64,000 bases of DNA from CAVXHQ01 sp963761735 (lineage in GTDB: Bacteria; Pseudomonadota; Alphaproteobacteria; Rhodobacterales; Rhodobacteraceae). Within the stretch, counting starts at the first letter, position 1. Each line of letters starts with the position of its first letter. Under the pieces are notes generated by a model that saw only the letters and a program-made list of their open reading frames with translations, did no database searches and was not told the origin of the DNA. This document shows, piece after piece, positions 61,621-64,000 of the stretch. A program made the translations under genes and the position numbers. Location of the stretch: positions 620,001 through 684,000 of the forward strand of contig CAVXHQ010000005.1 in NCBI GenBank assembly GCA_963761735.1, read 5' to 3'.

Positions 61621-61890
61621 CTACTTCAGCATGCTGTCCTTTGAGGCGCGACGGTTCATGCCGCCGCGTGCCGGGGCATTGGCGTCGCGCTCGCGCTGAC
61701 AGTCGATGCAGATCTTGACGCCGGGGATCGCGGCACGCCGGGCTTGCGGGATCGGTTCCTCGCATTCCGCGCAGGTCTCGCGGCTTGTCCCCGTCGGTCC
61801 GCGCCGCGCCTGCATCCGTTTCAGTTCGTCGGCGATCGACGCTTCGATCTGTTCCTCGACCGCGCCGTCCCGTGCCCATCCGCCTGCCAT
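61621..61890 (-). CDS. DksA/TraR-type zinc-finger protein
   Basis: 89 residues. The C4 zinc finger CAECEEPIPQARRAAIPGVK...C-x2-C (ending ICIDCQRERD) lies near residues 43-68, and the N-terminal helical part EEQIEASIADELKRMQAR is short. It resembles the small TraR/DksA-like proteins rather than full DksA (about 150), so RNA-polymerase binding is uncertain. ATG 61890 has GGAGGAAA upstream, which decides it over a longer frame. Confidence 0.88.
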   Translation of the reverse strand: MAGGWARDGAVEEQIEASIADELKRMQARRGPTGTSRETCAECEEPIPQARRAAIPGVKICIDCQRERDANAPARGGMNRRASKDSMLK

Positions 61891-62051
61891 ATCGTGTTTC
61901 CTCCAATCCTTTTCGATATAACTCCGCAAGTCCGGAAGAGGTTGCCAAGTTGCGGCTGCGCGGATGCCCCGTCACACTCATCCTGCCGCAAATATCCCGG
62001 GGAGCGCGAGGGGCTGGCCCCTCGCTCCCACGCTGGCCCGTCGCGCCGACC

Positions 62052-63107
62052 TCAGAATTCCGCCAGATAGGCCACGAGCAGATCGCGCGCTGCCTCAAGG
62101 TCGCCCGCGTCGACCATCTCGGTGACGGTATGGATATACCGCGTGCCGACGACGATGCCGATGGCGCGGGCGCCTGCCGCCGCCTGCTGTGCGGCCGCCC
62201 CGTCCTGACCGCCGGACGCCAGCATCGTGCGCTGGTGCCTGATCTTTTTCTTCACGGCGAGCGCCTCGATCTCGGCGACCAGCGCCTTGTCGGCGATGAA
62301 CGACCCGTCGCGCAGGTGCAGGCCGACGCCGTCGCCCTGTTTCGTGGTGCGGTCCTTGTCGGGGATGCCCGGCGTGTCGCAGGCCAGCGTCACGTCGATG
62401 CCCAGCCCGATGTCGGGTTTGATCGCAAAGGCCGCCGTGCGCGCGCCGCGCAGGCCCACCTCTTCCTGGCTGGTGAAGGCCACGTGGATTTCCGCGCCAC
62501 GGCCCTTTTTGCCGCCCAGTTTATCGAGGCCCCGGATCGCCTCGATCCCCAGCCAGCAGGCGATGCGGTTGTCCATCGCCTTTGATACCAGCTTGTCGCC
62601 CATCTTGCGGAACGGCTCGTCCATGACGACGAAATCGCCTACCTTGATATGATCGGCGGTCTTTTCGCCCATCCCGGTGTCAATAAAGAATTCGCCCACC
62701 TCGGGCACCTTCTTGCGGTCTTCGGGCGAGGAAATATGGATCGGCTTGCCGCCGGGGTTCATCACGCCGGGGAAATCGCCATCCGCCGTGCAGATCGTGA
62801 CGCGCCGCGAAAACAGGTTGCGCGGATCGAACCCACCAACCGGCAGCACATGCACGAACCCCTTGTCGGTGATGTGGCTGACCAGAAATCCGATCTCGTC
62901 CATATGGCACAAGAGCATGATTTTCAGCGGGTTCTTCACCTTTGGCCCGGCATCGCGACGGCACAGCAGCGATCCCATCGGATCGGTGCGCACCTCGTCG
63001 AACAGGCCCTTGATCTCCTTTTCGATCAGGGCGCGTACGCGGTCCTCATGGCCCGGCACACCGGGGGTTTCGCACAGGCGCTGCAGCAGGTCGATGTTCA
63101 TGGACAC
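62052..63107 (-). CDS. M42-family metallopeptidase (cellulase M/aminopeptidase type)
   Basis: 351 residues. The first metal-binding motif is LLCHMDEIGFLVS near residue 66 (His-x-Asp), the catalytic Glu pair is AFTSQEEVGLRGAR near 215, and a second metal Asp and the late His (YIHTVTE) follow. Members are dodecameric or tetrahedral aminopeptidases. GTG 63107 has AAGGA 10 bp upstream; ATG 63101 two codons later is the alternative. Single gene; its substrate is not known. Confidence 0.92.
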   Translation of the reverse strand: MSMNIDLLQRLCETPGVPGHEDRVRALIEKEIKGLFDEVRTDPMGSLLCRRDAGPKVKNPLKIMLLCHMDEIGFLVSHITDKGFVHVLPVGGFDPRNLFSRRVTICTADGDFPGVMNPGGKPIHISSPEDRKKVPEVGEFFIDTGMGEKTADHIKVGDFVVMDEPFRKMGDKLVSKAMDNRIACWLGIEAIRGLDKLGGKKGRGAEIHVAFTSQEEVGLRGARTAAFAIKPDIGLGIDVTLACDTPGIPDKDRTTKQGDGVGLHLRDGSFIADKALVAEIEALAVKKKIRHQRTMLASGGQDGAAAQQAAAGARAIGIVVGTRYIHTVTEMVDAGDLEAARDLLVAYLAEF

Positions 63108-63393
63108 GAGGTACGGTTCCTTCGGGAGGGGACAGGTTGCCCGGCAGTGTGCGAGCGCAAAGGGCCGGACGCAAGCCCGGCGACGGGCGCCACAGGTGCG
63201 CAGATCCCTGTGATCTATGGCTTATCCCCAGAAAATCGCTTTACAGGCTGCGGCGTTTCGCCCACAATATACGGTAGGAACGGATCGAAAACGCCACCGT
63301 TTCTTGCGCCCGGCCCGACAGGACAGAGGATCGAAACGATCCTTTCGACGGCCCCGCGACATAACAAGGCGATAAAAACAAGAGGGCGAGCAG

Positions 63394-63909
63394 ATGGCAC
63401 TCTCACACCGGTCCCCGCAGGGGGATTACACGTCGGATGATCTTCATCCGATCGACATCGTCGAAGGTCTGGCCGAACACCACGACTGGGCGTTCGACAG
63501 GATCGGCGACGATCAGATCGCCATGGCCGTCGTCGGCCAGTGGCGCACCTATTCGATCACGCTTGCCTGGTCCGCCTATGACGAGACACTGCGCCTGATC
63601 TGCACCTTCGAGATGGAACCGCCCGCCGCCCGGATGGATGCGCTGTTCGAGATGCTGAACTCCGTCAACGATCTGTGCTGGTCCGGCAATTTCACCTGGT
63701 GGGAAGAGCAGCGCCTGATGGTGTTCCGCTACGGCCTTGTCGTGTCGGGCGACCAGATGGTCGGCGCCGATCAGCTCGACACTATGATCGGGAATGCCGT
63801 CGCCAACTGCGAGCGGTTCTATCCGGCGTTCCAGCTCGTCACCTGGGCCGAACGGCGCCCCGAGGACGCGTTGCAGGTGGCGATGGCAGAGGCCTACGGG
63901 CGCGCCTGA
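63394..63909 (+). CDS. YbjN domain protein
   Basis: 171 residues. The domain covers most of the chain (HHDWAFDRIGDDQIAMAVVG and YSITLAWSAYDETLRLICTF near residues 28-73, WWEEQRLMVFRYGLVVSGDQ near 100-120). YbjN proteins are a small soluble family without a firmly assigned role; in E. coli YbjN affects motility and stress phenotypes. In Rhodobacteraceae it often precedes proC, which is beyond the window end. GAGGG precedes ATG 63394. Confidence 0.88.
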   Translation: MALSHRSPQGDYTSDDLHPIDIVEGLAEHHDWAFDRIGDDQIAMAVVGQWRTYSITLAWSAYDETLRLICTFEMEPPAARMDALFEMLNSVNDLCWSGNFTWWEEQRLMVFRYGLVVSGDQMVGADQLDTMIGNAVANCERFYPAFQLVTWAERRPEDALQVAMAEAYGRA

Positions 63910-64000
63910 TCGCGCGCGGCGGATGCCGTGTTTGCGGACTGACGTACCGCAGTGCGCGCGCTCCGGGTGCGTGCCTCTTTGCGTGCGTGGCTTTGCGTGC

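Overview
The window looks like chromosomal DNA of an alphaproteobacterium of the Rhodobacteraceae (roseobacter-like). It is GC-rich with strong third-position GC bias. It carries small proteins that I know mainly or only from that group (a DUF6280-type protein, an Hsp20-DUF1150 pair, a Cys-less Hint protein and a PopZ-like acidic protein). It also has the plant-type GshA, a fused Sat/APS kinase, TRAP, agl-type sugar and polyamine-type transporters, and a cobQ gene. I cannot name the genus. I see no rRNA, tRNA, CRISPR array, transposase, phage gene or integrase.

Layout. 0-3.3 kb, plus strand: a possible divergent ubiA start, rsmE, a coupled 33-codon ORF, a membrane protein, gshA and a second membrane protein. 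3.3-14.4 kb, mostly minus strand: a small hypothetical gene, plsY, an inactive-looking dihydroorotase (pyrC-like), a 102-bp tandem repeat array, asd, an MFS carrier, an RND pump with its adaptor, and moaB. 14.5-17.8 kb: a UDG gene (minus) divergent from pyrB plus two related membrane proteins (plus). 17.8-34.4 kb is one long minus-strand transport region. In transcription order it holds a Gfo/Idh oxidoreductase, TRAP dctPQM, an amidase, a polyamine-type ABC system whose binding-protein gene carries an in-frame TAG, a phosphohexomutase and aglEFGK. 34.4-38.1 kb: rpsD with its own promoter and terminator, an ArsR-SRPBCC pair with visible operators, a cupin gene and a pair of DUF606 membrane proteins. 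38.3-45.5 kb: pcm, a tolC-like gene, a PopZ-like protein, cobQ, a DUF6280-type gene, efp and ygfZ. 45.5-64 kb is housekeeping: an ABC exporter, a phosphatase, a class V aminotransferase, Nudix, a lipase-like protein, purEK, YdcH-like, Hsp20-DUF1150, sat/aprK, trxB, an Lrp regulator, a Hint protein, pgeF-midA-lgt, ubiK, a DksA-like zinc finger, an M42 peptidase and YbjN.

How the genes fit together. pyrB and its inactive DHO-like partner would form one ATCase complex, but here they sit in two pieces about 10 kb apart and in opposite orientation, which suggests a rearrangement. purE and purK supply consecutive steps of purine synthesis. lgt, midA and pgeF form one coupled minus-strand run, as do the TRAP genes, the polyamine-type ABC genes and aglEFGK. 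Many junctions are ATGA or GTGA overlaps, which support the chosen starts and translational coupling.

I did not find an obviously new defence or biosynthetic system. The most unusual signals are structural. At least seven unrelated short tandem repeat loci occur in 64 kb: 102 bp at 5.6 kb, 15 bp at 23.0 kb, 27 bp inside a permease gene, 28 bp copying the rpsD tail, 13 bp at 36.2 kb, 16 bp at 38.2 kb and 14 bp at 43.5 kb. The others are the nonsense codon in the binding protein, the split pyr locus, and a compact ArsR promoter with two palindromes and a probably leaderless start.
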